This document shows positions 34,915 to 44,744 of a DNA stretch of 64,000 bases, piece by piece. The DNA is from Sulfitobacter donghicola DSW-25 = KCTC 12864 = JCM 14565 (GTDB lineage Bacteria > Pseudomonadota > Alphaproteobacteria > Rhodobacterales > Rhodobacteraceae). The first letter of the stretch is position 1; each line of letters begins with the position of its first letter. Both the position numbers and the translations under genes were made by a program. The stretch spans positions 2,418,001 to 2,482,000 of the forward strand of contig NZ_JASF01000005.1 of assembly GCF_000622405.1 (NCBI RefSeq). The letters run 5' to 3'. Below the pieces are notes generated by a model. It did no database searches. It was not told where the DNA came from and was given only the letters and a program-made list of their open reading frames with translations.

Positions 34915-36015
34915 CTAAACATTTGCGTCAGCTATTGCTGCGGGAAGCGTTTCTGCCAGTAGGTCCAGCATCTGTGGCGTGCCACAGCTGACGCGGATAC
35001 AGCGGTTTTGCGGGGCGACAAAAGGCATGCGCACAAACACGCCGCGGTTGATCAGCCCGTCCAGAATGGCCTTTGCAAATTCAACATCCCGCCCGCAATC
35101 AATTGTGACGAAATTCGTGGCCGAGGGCAGGGGCGTTAGCCCGTTTTGCTCTGCGATCTCTGCGATACGCTCTCTTGCTGTTGCGATCTTGGTCAGGTTT
35201 TCTTCGAAATAGTTTTGATCTTGGAGGGCTGCCAACGCGCCAGCCTGTGCTGCGCGGTTCATGCCAAAATGGTTGCGCACCTTGTGAAATGCCTTGATCA
35301 GACCGGGATGCCCGATCGCATAACCAACCCGCGCGCCAGCAAGGCCATAAGCCTTTGAAAAGGTGCGCATACGGATGACCCGTGGGTCATCGGCGGGCAG
35401 CGGCAGGGCCGTCCCTTCGGGGGCGCATTCCACATAGGCCTCATCCAGAACCAGCAAAGAGCGCTCAGGAAGTGCCTTCATAGCCTCAACGATATCCGCG
35501 CCGTTGTGATGGCTGCCCATCGGGTTATCGGGGTTTGCCAGATATACCAGTTTGGCGTCGACTTCAGCAGCTTTGGCAAACAGGCTGGCGGGGTCTTCGT
35601 GGTCCTCGACATAGGGCACGGTGTGCAAGCTGCCGCCAAACCCTGCAACGTGATAGTTGAAGGTCGGATAGGCGCCAGCAGAGGTAACCACGGGATCGCC
35701 ATCACCGATGAAGAGCCTCACGAGATAGCCCAGCAACCCGTCAATGCCTTCGCCGACGATGATGTTGTCGGGGCTGCATCCATGATGCTGGGCCAGCGCC
35801 GCGCGCAAATCATGGCTTTCTGGGTCGCCGTACATCCATTGACCCTCACGCGCCATTGCCTCGATCGCGCGAGGGGAGGGGCCAAAGACGTTCTCATTGG
35901 CACCTAAACGGGCATCAAAAACAGCGCCGCGCGCGCGTTCCTGCGTTTCAGGGCCCACAAACGGGACAGTTGCAGGAAGGGATTGGGCAAGCGGGGTAAG
36001 GCGTAAATTTGTCAT
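34915..36015 (-). CDS. Histidinol-phosphate aminotransferase-like PLP enzyme
   Basis: 366 residues from the ATG at 36015; a start at 36078 would add residues without family resemblance. Features are ANENVFGPSP, NPDNPMGS, DEAYVE and the PLP lysine in TFSKAYG (Lys221), all typical of HisC-type fold I aminotransferases. The family includes true histidinol-phosphate and aromatic amino acid transaminases. No his genes are nearby, so a role in histidine synthesis is not certain. Confidence 0.85.
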   Translation of the reverse strand: MTNLRLTPLAQSLPATVPFVGPETQERARGAVFDARLGANENVFGPSPRAIEAMAREGQWMYGDPESHDLRAALAQHHGCSPDNIIVGEGIDGLLGYLVRLFIGDGDPVVTSAGAYPTFNYHVAGFGGSLHTVPYVEDHEDPASLFAKAAEVDAKLVYLANPDNPMGSHHNGADIVEAMKALPERSLLVLDEAYVECAPEGTALPLPADDPRVIRMRTFSKAYGLAGARVGYAIGHPGLIKAFHKVRNHFGMNRAAQAGALAALQDQNYFEENLTKIATARERIAEIAEQNGLTPLPSATNFVTIDCGRDVEFAKAILDGLINRGVFVRMPFVAPQNRCIRVSCGTPQMLDLLAETLPAAIADANV

Positions 36016-36113
36016 GGCAGCAGTTAATGCGTTGGGCGGGCAGGGGGCAAGCCCTTGAAAATCGGCGCGCTCGATCATATTTGAGAATGGATCGCAAAAA
36101 CAGGAGGGTTGGC

Positions 36114-36281
36114 ATGGCCAAGCTTACAAGACGCGGATTTATCGGAACGGCTGCCGCTGCTGGCGCATTGCGCGGGGCAGGTGTGACGATTGCGAAACCC
36201 CAAATGCGGCGCGTTCTGACGGTGGTCTATGACAAAGGCCTTGGGATGATGCGCGCGGTTGAAAAGCTGGTCCCGATGTAA
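36114..36281 (+). CDS. Tat-signal miniprotein
   Basis: 55 residues with a strong AGGAGGG site upstream of the ATG. The N-terminus carries a twin-arginine motif TRRGFIG followed by a short Ala/Gly-rich stretch (TAAAAGALRGAG), as in Tat signal peptides. The remainder is about 30 residues (RRVLTVVYDKGLGMMRAVEKLVPM). There is too little sequence for a folded cofactor enzyme. Function unknown. Confidence 0.65.
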   Translation: MAKLTRRGFIGTAAAAGALRGAGVTIAKPQMRRVLTVVYDKGLGMMRAVEKLVPM

Positions 36282-36355
36282 CTGCCGTCACGTTTTTCTG
36301 GCGCGGGCGGTGGGGCTCTGATTGATTGTGGTCAAAGCATTTCGGAGGAACACCC

Positions 36356-37144
36356 ATGTCGCGCGTCTCAGTCACCTATGAAAACCACATTGCCCATGTC
36401 CGCATGATCCGTGCAGACAAAATGAACGCTGTGGATCAGGATATGATCACGGCCCTCATAGCGGCAGGTGAAGAAGTCGCCGCGTCTGATGCGCGTGTGG
36501 TGATTGTTTCGGGTGAAGGCAAAGCGTTTTGCGCGGGGATCGACATCTCTGGCCTGTCGGGGATGATCGGCAAAGACCCAGCCGAGCTGCTCATGCCGCG
36601 CACCCATGGGGAGGGGACAACCAACCAGTGGCAAGAGGTTGCCATGATCTGGGCACGGCTGGAAATCCCTGTGATTGCAGCGGTTCATGGGGTTTGTTTC
36701 GGCGCGGGCATGCAAATTGCATTGGGTGCTGACATTCGCATTTCTGCGCCAGATGCGCAGTTCGCTGTGATGGAAATGAAGTGGGGCATTGTCCCTGATA
36801 TGGGCGGCATGGTGTTGCTGCCCAAACTGGTGCGCAGTGACGTTCTGCGCCGTCTCACCTATACCGCACAGCCTATCGAGGCCGCGCAGGCCGAGCGTTG
36901 GGGCCTAGTGACCGAGATTGCCGATGATCCATTGGCCGCCGCGCAAGAGCTGGCCGAAACAATTGCGGGCAAAAGCCCATCAGCTATTCGCGCAGCCAAG
37001 CGGTTGATAGCAATCGCTGAAATCGAGGATGAGGTCACCGTTCTAGAGGCAGAATCCCGCCTGCAATCGGAACTGATTGGCAAGCCGCACCAGATGGAAG
37101 TCATCGCGGCGACATTTGCCAAACGCCCTGCGGTTTTCAAATAA
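36356..37144 (+). CDS. Enoyl-CoA hydratase/isomerase-family protein (crotonase)
   Basis: 262 residues with GGAGGA before the ATG at 36356. Crotonase motifs are GEGKAFCAGIDISG (CoA-site loop) and AAVHGVCFGAGMQIALGADIRI (oxyanion-hole region), then KWGIVPDMGG. The family acts on acyl-CoA in beta-oxidation and related pathways. The substrate is not identifiable; the gene stands alone between unrelated genes. Confidence 0.88.
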   Translation: MSRVSVTYENHIAHVRMIRADKMNAVDQDMITALIAAGEEVAASDARVVIVSGEGKAFCAGIDISGLSGMIGKDPAELLMPRTHGEGTTNQWQEVAMIWARLEIPVIAAVHGVCFGAGMQIALGADIRISAPDAQFAVMEMKWGIVPDMGGMVLLPKLVRSDVLRRLTYTAQPIEAAQAERWGLVTEIADDPLAAAQELAETIAGKSPSAIRAAKRLIAIAEIEDEVTVLEAESRLQSELIGKPHQMEVIAATFAKRPAVFK

Positions 37145-37163
37145 ACGCAGCCAGCGCCGCAGG

Positions 37164-37493
37164 TTAGCGCATAAACTTGCGGCGGGCCTCAACAGCGATG
37201 TTATAGCGCAGCTCAAGGCTGCTGATCTTTGACATCTGCTTGGCGCGCTCTTCCTCGGTTGAGAGGCTGGCATAGATTTTGCGAGCGGCATCAAGCTCTT
37301 TCTTGATCTGGAACTCTTCGGGGACAACACCCGCTTCGGCCATGATCCGCATACCGGCCGAGGCCACGGCCTGTTCGCCTGTTTCAACGGGGCGTTCAGG
37401 CAGCGGCTTTCCTTCACCCTTTAGCCCTGTCAGACCGCCAGCGGCGCGTGCCTTGGCGATCTGGGATTCTATGAGGCGCATGAAACTGCGCAT
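37164..37493 (-). CDS. DUF1992 protein
   Basis: 109 residues starting at an ATG that shares its A with the valS stop codon (TGATG), so translation is coupled. It starts SFMRLIESQIAKARAAGGL, has the family-typical GLKGEGKPLP segment, and ends with a charged helical part. DUF1992 is sometimes grouped with DnaJ-like proteins; function unknown. Confidence 0.85.
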   Translation of the reverse strand: MRSFMRLIESQIAKARAAGGLTGLKGEGKPLPERPVETGEQAVASAGMRIMAEAGVVPEEFQIKKELDAARKIYASLSTEEERAKQMSKISSLELRYNIAVEARRKFMR

Positions 37494-40400
37494 CAGCCGA
37501 TCTCTGACAGCCGGTCCATTGCGGCCTGAAGCTGGTCTGCTTCTTCCTGACGTGCGGCGAGGTTTGCCTTGGCTTCGGCGACGACCTCGGCGGGGGCGGA
37601 GGCTGCGAATTTCGGGTTCTTGAGACGCCCGTTCAGACCGCCAATTTCCTTGGCTAGTTTATCCAGCGACTTTTGCAAACGCGCCTTTTCTTCGTCGATG
37701 TCGATGAGACCCTCTAGCGGTAGGCCGAACGTGGCACCCGGTGCGCTGATGGCTACGGTGCCTTTCGGGAAAGTGTCCGCTTTATCAAGGGTTTCTACAC
37801 GGGCTAGGCGTTTGATCATCGTCTCGTTATTGTCCCATGCGGCTTGTGCTGCATCGTCCATAACGGTGACGATCATGGGCACTTTTAGGCCCGCTGGAAC
37901 GTGCATTTGGGCGCGGGCGGAGCGGATGTTTTCGATCAGCGAAATCACCCAGTTCATTTCGCGGTCCGCATCTGCATCCAGCAGCGCATCGGTGGTGTAG
38001 GTAGGCCAATCGGCGTGCACGATCATCTTGTCGCGTTTTGCCGTTTCGCCCCAGAGCTCTTCTGTGATGAAAGGCATGATCGGGTGCAGCAGGATCAGGC
38101 ATTGATCCAACACCCAAGCCATTGTTTCGCGGGTTTCTTTCGCAAGCGCACCTTTGCCGTCTTCGTCTTGGAGCAGAGGTTTTGACAGCTCGACGTACCA
38201 GTCGCAGACCTTGCCCCAGACAAAGGCATAAAGCGCATTTGCGGCGTCGTTGAAGCGGTAGGTTTCCAGCGCTGCGTCGACTTCCTCAAGCACACGGGCG
38301 GTTTCGCCGATGATCCATTTATTCAGCGTCGCGGCGGGTGTCACAGGCGGTACACCGTCTGTACACCGCGTGTACACTGGGCGGGCCTCAAACACGCCGT
38401 TCATTTCGGCGAATTTATGGGCGTTCCAGACTTTGGTGCCAAAGTTGCGGTAGCCTGCGATGCGTTGCTCTTCCATCTTCAGCGCGCCGCCAAGCGACGC
38501 CATGGCGGCGTTGGTAAAGCGCAGGGCGTCGGCGCCGAAGCCGTCGATGATTTCCAGCGGGTCGATGACGTTGCCCACGGATTTGCTCATCTTCTTACCC
38601 TTGGCATCGCGCACGAGGCCGTGGAGGTAGACGGTGTTGAACGGGATTTTTTCGACCGTGTCGAGCTGCATCATCATCATGCGGGCGACCCAGAAGAACA
38701 GGATGTCCTGACCTGTGATCAGATCGGAGGTGGGGAAGTATTTGGAATAGGCATCGGTTTCTTCGGGCCAGCCGAGCGTGCCGATGGGCCAGAGGCCGGA
38801 GGAGAACCACGTGTCGAGCACATCAGGATCGCGGGCGATCTCTACGGACACACTTTTGACTTTATCCTCTTTACCTTCGTCGTTCTCCATGACTTCCATG
38901 AGGAATGCCCAAGCGTACGTTCGACCATCAGAGTCTTCAAAAGTTGCTTCGGCTTTTGGCGTGGCCTTAACTTCGACAGGTATATTGGGAAAACGTTTTT
39001 CATAGTGTTGGCGAGCCATCTTGATCGCTTCTGCTTCTGTTGGAGCACAGAATTCGTTTTCTTCAGCGTCAAACCAAACAGGGATCTGGTGACCCCACCA
39101 CAGCTGGCGCGAGATGCACCATGGCTCGATATTGTCGAGCCAGTTGTAATACACTTTCTCGCCGCTCTCGGGCATGATTTTCACATCGCCGTTGCGCACC
39201 GCATCAAGGGCGGGGCCTACGATCTGGTTGGTGTCGACGAACCATTGGTCCGTCAGCATCGGCTCAATCACCACTTTCGAGCGGTCGCCAAAGGGTTGCA
39301 TGATGGGTTTGGATTCGACGTAAGGGATGGTTTCCGTCACCTCGGATTTATTGCCGTCTTCGTCTTTGACCGTGCGGGTGACGTCATGCATCACGGCGAG
39401 GCCCTCGGCCGTGATGTCGGCGATGACTTTTTCACGTGCCTCAAAGCGATCAAGGCCGCGGTATTCATCGGGCACAAGGTTCATCGCGGCGATCATCGCC
39501 TCATCGAATTCACGCTCGCCGTTTGAAATGGCTTGGGCCACGGCGGCCTCTTCGGCGTAGGGTTTGCCATCGGCGCGCATGGCGGCCTTTGTGTCCATGA
39601 GGTTGTACATGGGGATGCCGCCGCGCTTGGCGACTTGGTAGTCGTTGAAGTCATGCGCGCCTGTGATTTTCACCGCGCCCGAGCCGAAGTCTTTGTCGGG
39701 GTATTCATCGGTGATGATCGGGATCAGGCGGCGCAGCGCTTTGGGGCCGACGGGGATTTCGCAGAGTTTACCAACGATGGGTGCGTAACGCTCATCTGAT
39801 GGGTGAACCGCAACCGCGCCGTCGCCCAGCATGGTTTCGGGCCGTGTGGTCGCGATGGAGATGTAGTCGCGGGTCTCGCGCAGGGTGACGTTGCCGTCTT
39901 CGTCTTTCTCGACGTATTCATAGGTCGCGCCATCTGCCAGCGGGTATTTGAAGTGCCACATGTGGCCGGGGACTTCGATGTTTTCGACCTCAAGGTCGGA
40001 GATCGCGGTTTCAAAACGCGGGTCCCAGTTGACCAGACGTTTGCCGCGATAGATTTTGCCCTCGTTGTACATTTTCACGAAGACTTTGATCACGGCGTCA
40101 TGGAAGTTGGGCGAGTTTTCGTGGCCGACGCGCGTGTCACCGGGGGCGCCTGACATGGTGAAGGCGTTGCGCGACCAATCACAGCTTGAGCCGAGGCGTT
40201 TGAGCTGGCTAACGATGGTGTCGGCGGTGGCCTCTTTGTATTCCCATGCGTGTTTTAGGAATTCGTCACGGGTGAGGTCGGTGCGTTTGATCTGGCTTTC
40301 GGCCAGTTTGTTTTCCACGGCCAGTTGCAGGGCGATGCCTGCGTGGTCTTGGCCAGGTTGCCAGAGGGTGTCGAACCCGCGCATGCGGTGCCAGCGGGTT

Positions 40401-40594
40401 AAGATATCTTGCAGCGTGTTGTTGAACGCATGGCCCACGTGAAGTGACCCGTTGACGTTGGGGGGCGGGATCATGACGGAGTAGGTTTCCGCGCGCGAAG
40501 CGTTTGCGCCTGCTTTGAATGCGCCTGAGCTTTCCCAAGCGGCGTAGAGGCGTGCCTCTGCTTCTTTTGCGTCGAAGTTTTTTTCCAGTGCCAT
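37493..40594 (-). CDS. valS: Valyl-tRNA synthetase
   Basis: 1033 residues from the ATG at 40594 (a TTG at 40612 is less likely). HIGH motif: [10 protein letters not shown] near residue 50; [15 protein letters not shown] near 38575-38600. The C-terminal coiled coil (about the last 70 residues) is typical of ValRS. The enzyme charges tRNA-Val and edits misactivated threonine. It is slightly longer than average, with a short insertion in the editing region. Confidence 0.98.
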   Translation of the reverse strand: MALEKNFDAKEAEARLYAAWESSGAFKAGANASRAETYSVMIPPPNVNGSLHVGHAFNNTLQDILTRWHRMRGFDTLWQPGQDHAGIALQLAVENKLAESQIKRTDLTRDEFLKHAWEYKEATADTIVSQLKRLGSSCDWSRNAFTMSGAPGDTRVGHENSPNFHDAVIKVFVKMYNEGKIYRGKRLVNWDPRFETAISDLEVENIEVPGHMWHFKYPLADGATYEYVEKDEDGNVTLRETRDYISIATTRPETMLGDGAVAVHPSDERYAPIVGKLCEIPVGPKALRRLIPIITDEYPDKDFGSGAVKITGAHDFNDYQVAKRGGIPMYNLMDTKAAMRADGKPYAEEAAVAQAISNGEREFDEAMIAAMNLVPDEYRGLDRFEAREKVIADITAEGLAVMHDVTRTVKDEDGNKSEVTETIPYVESKPIMQPFGDRSKVVIEPMLTDQWFVDTNQIVGPALDAVRNGDVKIMPESGEKVYYNWLDNIEPWCISRQLWWGHQIPVWFDAEENEFCAPTEAEAIKMARQHYEKRFPNIPVEVKATPKAEATFEDSDGRTYAWAFLMEVMENDEGKEDKVKSVSVEIARDPDVLDTWFSSGLWPIGTLGWPEETDAYSKYFPTSDLITGQDILFFWVARMMMMQLDTVEKIPFNTVYLHGLVRDAKGKKMSKSVGNVIDPLEIIDGFGADALRFTNAAMASLGGALKMEEQRIAGYRNFGTKVWNAHKFAEMNGVFEARPVYTRCTDGVPPVTPAATLNKWIIGETARVLEEVDAALETYRFNDAANALYAFVWGKVCDWYVELSKPLLQDEDGKGALAKETRETMAWVLDQCLILLHPIMPFITEELWGETAKRDKMIVHADWPTYTTDALLDADADREMNWVISLIENIRSARAQMHVPAGLKVPMIVTVMDDAAQAAWDNNETMIKRLARVETLDKADTFPKGTVAISAPGATFGLPLEGLIDIDEEKARLQKSLDKLAKEIGGLNGRLKNPKFAASAPAEVVAEAKANLAARQEEADQLQAAMDRLSEIG

Positions 40595-40814
40595 GATCAC
40601 AGCTTTCGTCAATTTGGTTTGATGCTGATGTAGCGGAGGATGGGGGGGAGGGGAAGGGCTGTCGCGGCGCTCCTGTGGCCTGCTGGCCCCAGATCGCCCC
40701 GCCCGCCCTCCCGTGGCGGTGAATTAGCAGGTGTGACGTTATGTGGTGGCTGGACAAGTTGCACGGGGCGGGTAAGTTTCTCGTTTAGGTATTCAGAGAT
40801 GTTCAGGGAGAGCG

Positions 40815-43112
40815 TTGTTGGAAAAATTTGGCAAGAGCCAGCCGATTAAGCGGTTGGAAGATGTGCGGTTTCTCACGGGGCATGGTCGGTATGTAGACGA
40901 CATTGCGCCTGAGGGGGCATTGCATGCCTATGTTTTCCGCTCACCCGTTGCGCATGGGGTGATTAGCGAGCTGGACGTGAGTGACGCGGCTGAGGCGGAT
41001 GGTGTTCGGCTGGTGTTTACCTGCGCGGATATGGAAGCGGCAGGTGTTAACGTTGCGATGGACGGGGCGACGGTGAAAAACCGTGATGGATCGGACGGGG
41101 CTGCGCCGATGCGGCCGATGCTGGCCAAGGATCGTGTGCGTTTTGTCGGAGAGCCTGTGGCGATGGTTGTGGCTGACTCTTATGATCAAGCGCGGGATGC
41201 GGCCGAGTTGATCATGTTTGATGTGGATGAGCTGCCTGCCAAAATCTCGGTTGATCGGGGCGGCGAGCCTGTGCATGCCGAGGCGGCGGATAACTGTGCC
41301 TTTGACTGGGGTATGGGCGATGAGGCGGCGACGGAGGCGGCCTTTGCCGCGGCGGCCAAGACGGTTTCGCTAGAGGTGGATGACAACCGGATCATCGTGA
41401 ATTCGATCGAGCCGCGCGGCTGTTTTGCTGAATGGGACGGCAGCAAGCTGCATGTGGCCAACAACGGGCAGGGCGTGTGGACGCATAAGGCGAATTTGGT
41501 CAAGGCTTTTGGGCTGGATGAGGCCAATGTGCGGGTGACCAACCCTGATACGGGCGGTGCCTTTGGCATGAAGTCCATGTCTTATCAAGAATATTTCCTG
41601 ATCAGCCATGCGGCGCGTGTTTTGGGCCAGCCTGTGCGGTGGATGTCTGAGCGGACCGAGGCAATGCTGAGTGATAATGGCGGGCGTGATCTGGTTTCGG
41701 TGTGCGATCTGGCGTTTGACGCGAATAACAAGATTACCGCCTACCGCATCCGGACCAAATGTAACTTGGGTGCCTATAACAGCCAGTTTGGGCAATATAT
41801 TCAGACGGTTCTGTTTTCGCGTGTGCTGACGGGGGTTTACGATATCCCGACGGCTTGGTTGCAGGTTGAGGGGTATTACACCAACACAGTTCAGGTGGAT
41901 GCCTATCGCGGGGCGGGTCGACCCGAGGCGATTTATGCGTTGGAGCGCGTCATGGACCGCGCCGCGCGCGAGCTGGGCGTTGATCCGTGGGAGCTGCGCC
42001 GCATCAACTTTGTGAAGCCGGATCAGTTTCCCTACAATACAATCGTGGGCGAGACCTATGACGTGGGCGATTTCAACAAGGTTCTAAGCCGTGTCGGCGA
42101 GGAAGCCGATGCCGATGGATTCACCGCGCGCCGTGATGCGGATGCGGCCAAGGGGCTGCTGCGCGGGCAGGGGCTGTGCTATTACATCGAGAGCATCTTG
42201 GGCGACCCGAGCGAGGGCGCGCAGGTGAATTTCCTTGCGGATGGTACGGCCGAGATCCTTGTGGGGACGCAATCGGGCGGGCAGGGGCATGAGACGGTCT
42301 ATGCCAAGTTCCTGAGCGATCAGACGGGGATTCCGTTGGAGGCGATTAGCGTTGTGCAAGGGGACAGCGACCGGATTGCGCAGGGTGGTGGCACGGGGGG
42401 ATCGCGCTCGGTGACGACGCAGAACAACGCGACGCTGGCCACGGTGAGCAAGATCAAAGAGGCCTTCACGGCCTTTCTGGCCGAAGAGTTGGGCGTGCCT
42501 GCGGCTGAGATCACATTTGATGATGAACGGTTCCGCGCTGAGGGGTCTAACCTGACGCCGACGATGCTGGACGTGGCAGAGATGGCGCGTGAAAAGGGGC
42601 GCGATGACCTGCTGAGCCACCACGAACGGGCAACGCTGGACGGGCGCAGTTTCCCCAATGGCGCGCATCTGTGTGAAGTTGTGATCGATCCTGAAACCGG
42701 CATTGTGACGGTGGATCGTTACACGGTTGTTGATGATTTTGGTAACCTTATCAACCCGTTGCTTGCCGAAGGGCAGGTGCACGGCGGGGTTGTTCAGGGC
42801 CTTGGCCAAGCGCTGCAAGAGCGGGTTGTCTATGACGAGGACGGTCAATTGCTCACGGCATCGTTTATGGACTATGCGATGCCACGGGCATTGGATGTTC
42901 CTAACATTTCGTTCACCAGTGAGCCTGTACCCTCTACGGCAAATGTCATGGGCATGAAGGGTTGCGGCGAAGCGGGAACGGTTGGCGCGCTAGCAGCTGT
43001 TTCGAATGCGGTGCAAGATGCGTTGTGGGATCGTGGTGTCCGGCAGGCTGACATGCCGTTCACGCCCCATAAAGTCTGGGAGTTGTTACAAGGTGAAGCT
43101 GTCGCCGGATAA
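40815..43112 (+). CDS. Molybdenum hydroxylase large subunit, form II CoxL-like
   Basis: 765 residues, TTG start after AGGGAG (a second TTG follows directly). The xanthine dehydrogenase family large-subunit features include GGAFGMKSM, the form II loop AYRGAGR (about residue 362) in place of the AYRCSFR of true CO dehydrogenases, and GCGEAGTVG with the catalytic Glu. The protein binds molybdenum cofactor and hydroxylates an organic substrate. The usual FAD and iron-sulfur subunit genes (coxM, coxS) are absent on both sides, so partners must be elsewhere or it acts differently. Confidence 0.9.
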   Translation: MLEKFGKSQPIKRLEDVRFLTGHGRYVDDIAPEGALHAYVFRSPVAHGVISELDVSDAAEADGVRLVFTCADMEAAGVNVAMDGATVKNRDGSDGAAPMRPMLAKDRVRFVGEPVAMVVADSYDQARDAAELIMFDVDELPAKISVDRGGEPVHAEAADNCAFDWGMGDEAATEAAFAAAAKTVSLEVDDNRIIVNSIEPRGCFAEWDGSKLHVANNGQGVWTHKANLVKAFGLDEANVRVTNPDTGGAFGMKSMSYQEYFLISHAARVLGQPVRWMSERTEAMLSDNGGRDLVSVCDLAFDANNKITAYRIRTKCNLGAYNSQFGQYIQTVLFSRVLTGVYDIPTAWLQVEGYYTNTVQVDAYRGAGRPEAIYALERVMDRAARELGVDPWELRRINFVKPDQFPYNTIVGETYDVGDFNKVLSRVGEEADADGFTARRDADAAKGLLRGQGLCYYIESILGDPSEGAQVNFLADGTAEILVGTQSGGQGHETVYAKFLSDQTGIPLEAISVVQGDSDRIAQGGGTGGSRSVTTQNNATLATVSKIKEAFTAFLAEELGVPAAEITFDDERFRAEGSNLTPTMLDVAEMAREKGRDDLLSHHERATLDGRSFPNGAHLCEVVIDPETGIVTVDRYTVVDDFGNLINPLLAEGQVHGGVVQGLGQALQERVVYDEDGQLLTASFMDYAMPRALDVPNISFTSEPVPSTANVMGMKGCGEAGTVGALAAVSNAVQDALWDRGVRQADMPFTPHKVWELLQGEAVAG

Positions 43113-44196
43113 TAGAGAGACCCCATTTCTGAAACGGTTGTTTGGCCGCCTGTGGCGGCGGCCAGACCATGATTTTGGCCCTGTTCGGGGGCAGCAAACC
43201 CATGTGATTATCCTTGACGGTACGATGTCCACGCTGAAACCGGGGTGTGAGACGAACGCGGGTTTGGCCTATCGCATGCTGCAGGAAATGGGCAGTCAGG
43301 TTTCCATTTATTACGAACCGGGGTTGCAGTGGAATGACTGGAGCTCGTTTCGGGATGTGGTTGAGGGGCGCGGCATCAACCGTCAGATCAGGCGCGCTTA
43401 TGGCTATCTGGCATCGCGCTATCGTAAGGGGGATCGGATTTTTCTGATGGGCTATTCGCGGGGCGCATATGCGGTGCGTTCGCTTGCGGGGATCATTGAT
43501 CGGGTTGGCCTGTTGAGCCGCGAACACGCGACAGAGCGCAACATCAGGCAGGCTTATCGATTGTATGAATGCTCTGAAAGCGAAGGGGTAATGGGTGCGT
43601 TTGCTGCGGCCCATTGTCGGGAACAGGTCCCGATTGAAATGATCGGGGTATGGGATACGGTTAAATCACTGGGGATTAACGCGCCGATTTTATGGCGCCT
43701 TAGCGTGAGCAAACATGCGTTTCACAACCATGGTTTATGCGCCTGCGTAAAGAAAGGGTTTCAGGCGCTGGCGCGTGACGAGACGCGTGTCGTCTATCGG
43801 CCAGTTTTGTGGGAGACCAACCCCGAGCGGCCCGATCAGATTGAACAGATGTGGTTCCGAGGTAGCCATGGCGATATCGGCGGGCAACTGGGAGGGCGTT
43901 CTGCTGTGCGGCCTTTGTCCAATATCCCGCTGGTTTGGATGTTGGAAAAGGCCGAAGAAACGGGGCTGCCGTTGCCTGACGCGTGGCGGAACAGGTTTGT
44001 TCAAGACGTCAATGCGCCCTCTATCGGGACATGGGTGGGCTGGGGCAAGCTGTTTGTGACGCGCCGAAAACGTGTCATCGGGCAAGACCCGTCAGAGGCG
44101 CTGCACCCCAGCATCGCAGAGGGGGTGCCAACGCCAAGGGCGTTGGTCGGCGCAAAGGTGGCACCGCAGATGCCGCTGCAAGAAGACAGGCTGTGA
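43093..44196 (+). CDS. DUF2235 alpha/beta-hydrolase-like protein
   Basis: 367 residues with a GTG start at 43093, overlapping the end of the CoxL-like gene by 20 bases. The domain has VIILDGT at the start, the nucleophile elbow GYSRGAY, GVWDTVKSLG, and RGSHGDIGG carrying the His. DUF2235 includes the Tle1 phospholipase effectors of type VI secretion, but no secretion genes are nearby. The overlap suggests co-expression with the CoxL-like gene. Confidence 0.85.
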   Translation: MKLSPDNRETPFLKRLFGRLWRRPDHDFGPVRGQQTHVIILDGTMSTLKPGCETNAGLAYRMLQEMGSQVSIYYEPGLQWNDWSSFRDVVEGRGINRQIRRAYGYLASRYRKGDRIFLMGYSRGAYAVRSLAGIIDRVGLLSREHATERNIRQAYRLYECSESEGVMGAFAAAHCREQVPIEMIGVWDTVKSLGINAPILWRLSVSKHAFHNHGLCACVKKGFQALARDETRVVYRPVLWETNPERPDQIEQMWFRGSHGDIGGQLGGRSAVRPLSNIPLVWMLEKAEETGLPLPDAWRNRFVQDVNAPSIGTWVGWGKLFVTRRKRVIGQDPSEALHPSIAEGVPTPRALVGAKVAPQMPLQEDRL

Positions 44197-44198
44197 GC

Positions 44199-44681
44199 TC
44201 AGGTGACTTTCATGATGATACAGGTGGTTGAGCCTGTGGCATAAAGTTTGCCATCTTTGACGCCGCGGATTTCACCATGGGCCACCCCCGTCGAGCGCCC
44301 TGCGTGATCGACCATGCCAATACTGTCAATTTCCATGCCCAGAGGGATCGAGCGCAGGATGTTAATCTTGTATTCTAGCGTGGTGTAGATTGAGCCACTG
44401 GGCACATGGGTAAGCACGGCGCAGGCCATCGAACTGTCCAGCAGCGTACCGTACCAGCCGCCATGCACGGTGCCCATCGGGTTGGTGACATGGTGTTCGG
44501 GGGTGCCGCGAAAGACAACCCGCCCCTTTTCCACGCTATGCAGGTGATAGCCCAGTGCAGCCCCAATAGGGGGGCCTGGCTGGGTCTTGTCGAGGATGCG
44601 TTGCATGGACTCTAGCCCCGAAATGGACAGCGTATCAGATTTGCTCAGGATCTCGGATGGGGTGCTGTCGTTTCGTGGCAT
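44199..44681 (-). CDS. PaaI-type hotdog thioesterase
   Basis: 160 residues. The hotdog thioesterase motif HVTNPMGTVHGGWYGTLLDS is present, followed by YTTLEYKINILRSI and GEIRGVKDGKLYATGS. PaaI-family enzymes hydrolyse acyl-CoA thioesters, often of aromatic acids. It converges on the DUF2235 gene with two bases between. Substrate unknown. Confidence 0.88.
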   Translation of the reverse strand: MPRNDSTPSEILSKSDTLSISGLESMQRILDKTQPGPPIGAALGYHLHSVEKGRVVFRGTPEHHVTNPMGTVHGGWYGTLLDSSMACAVLTHVPSGSIYTTLEYKINILRSIPLGMEIDSIGMVDHAGRSTGVAHGEIRGVKDGKLYATGSTTCIIMKVT

Positions 44682-44744
44682 GGGGCGGCTCCGGCTCGTT
44701 TTGGTTAGACTAGCCTAGAGCCGCGTTGGGCAGAACCGCAAATG

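Noticed and set aside
38417..39526. Long plus-strand frame inside valS
   Set aside because: It is the antisense shadow of valS, caused by high GC codon bias; no recognisable domain.
43093..44196. Type VI secretion effector (Tle1)
   Set aside because: Only the DUF2235 fold is shared; no VgrG, PAAR, immunity or other type VI genes are nearby.
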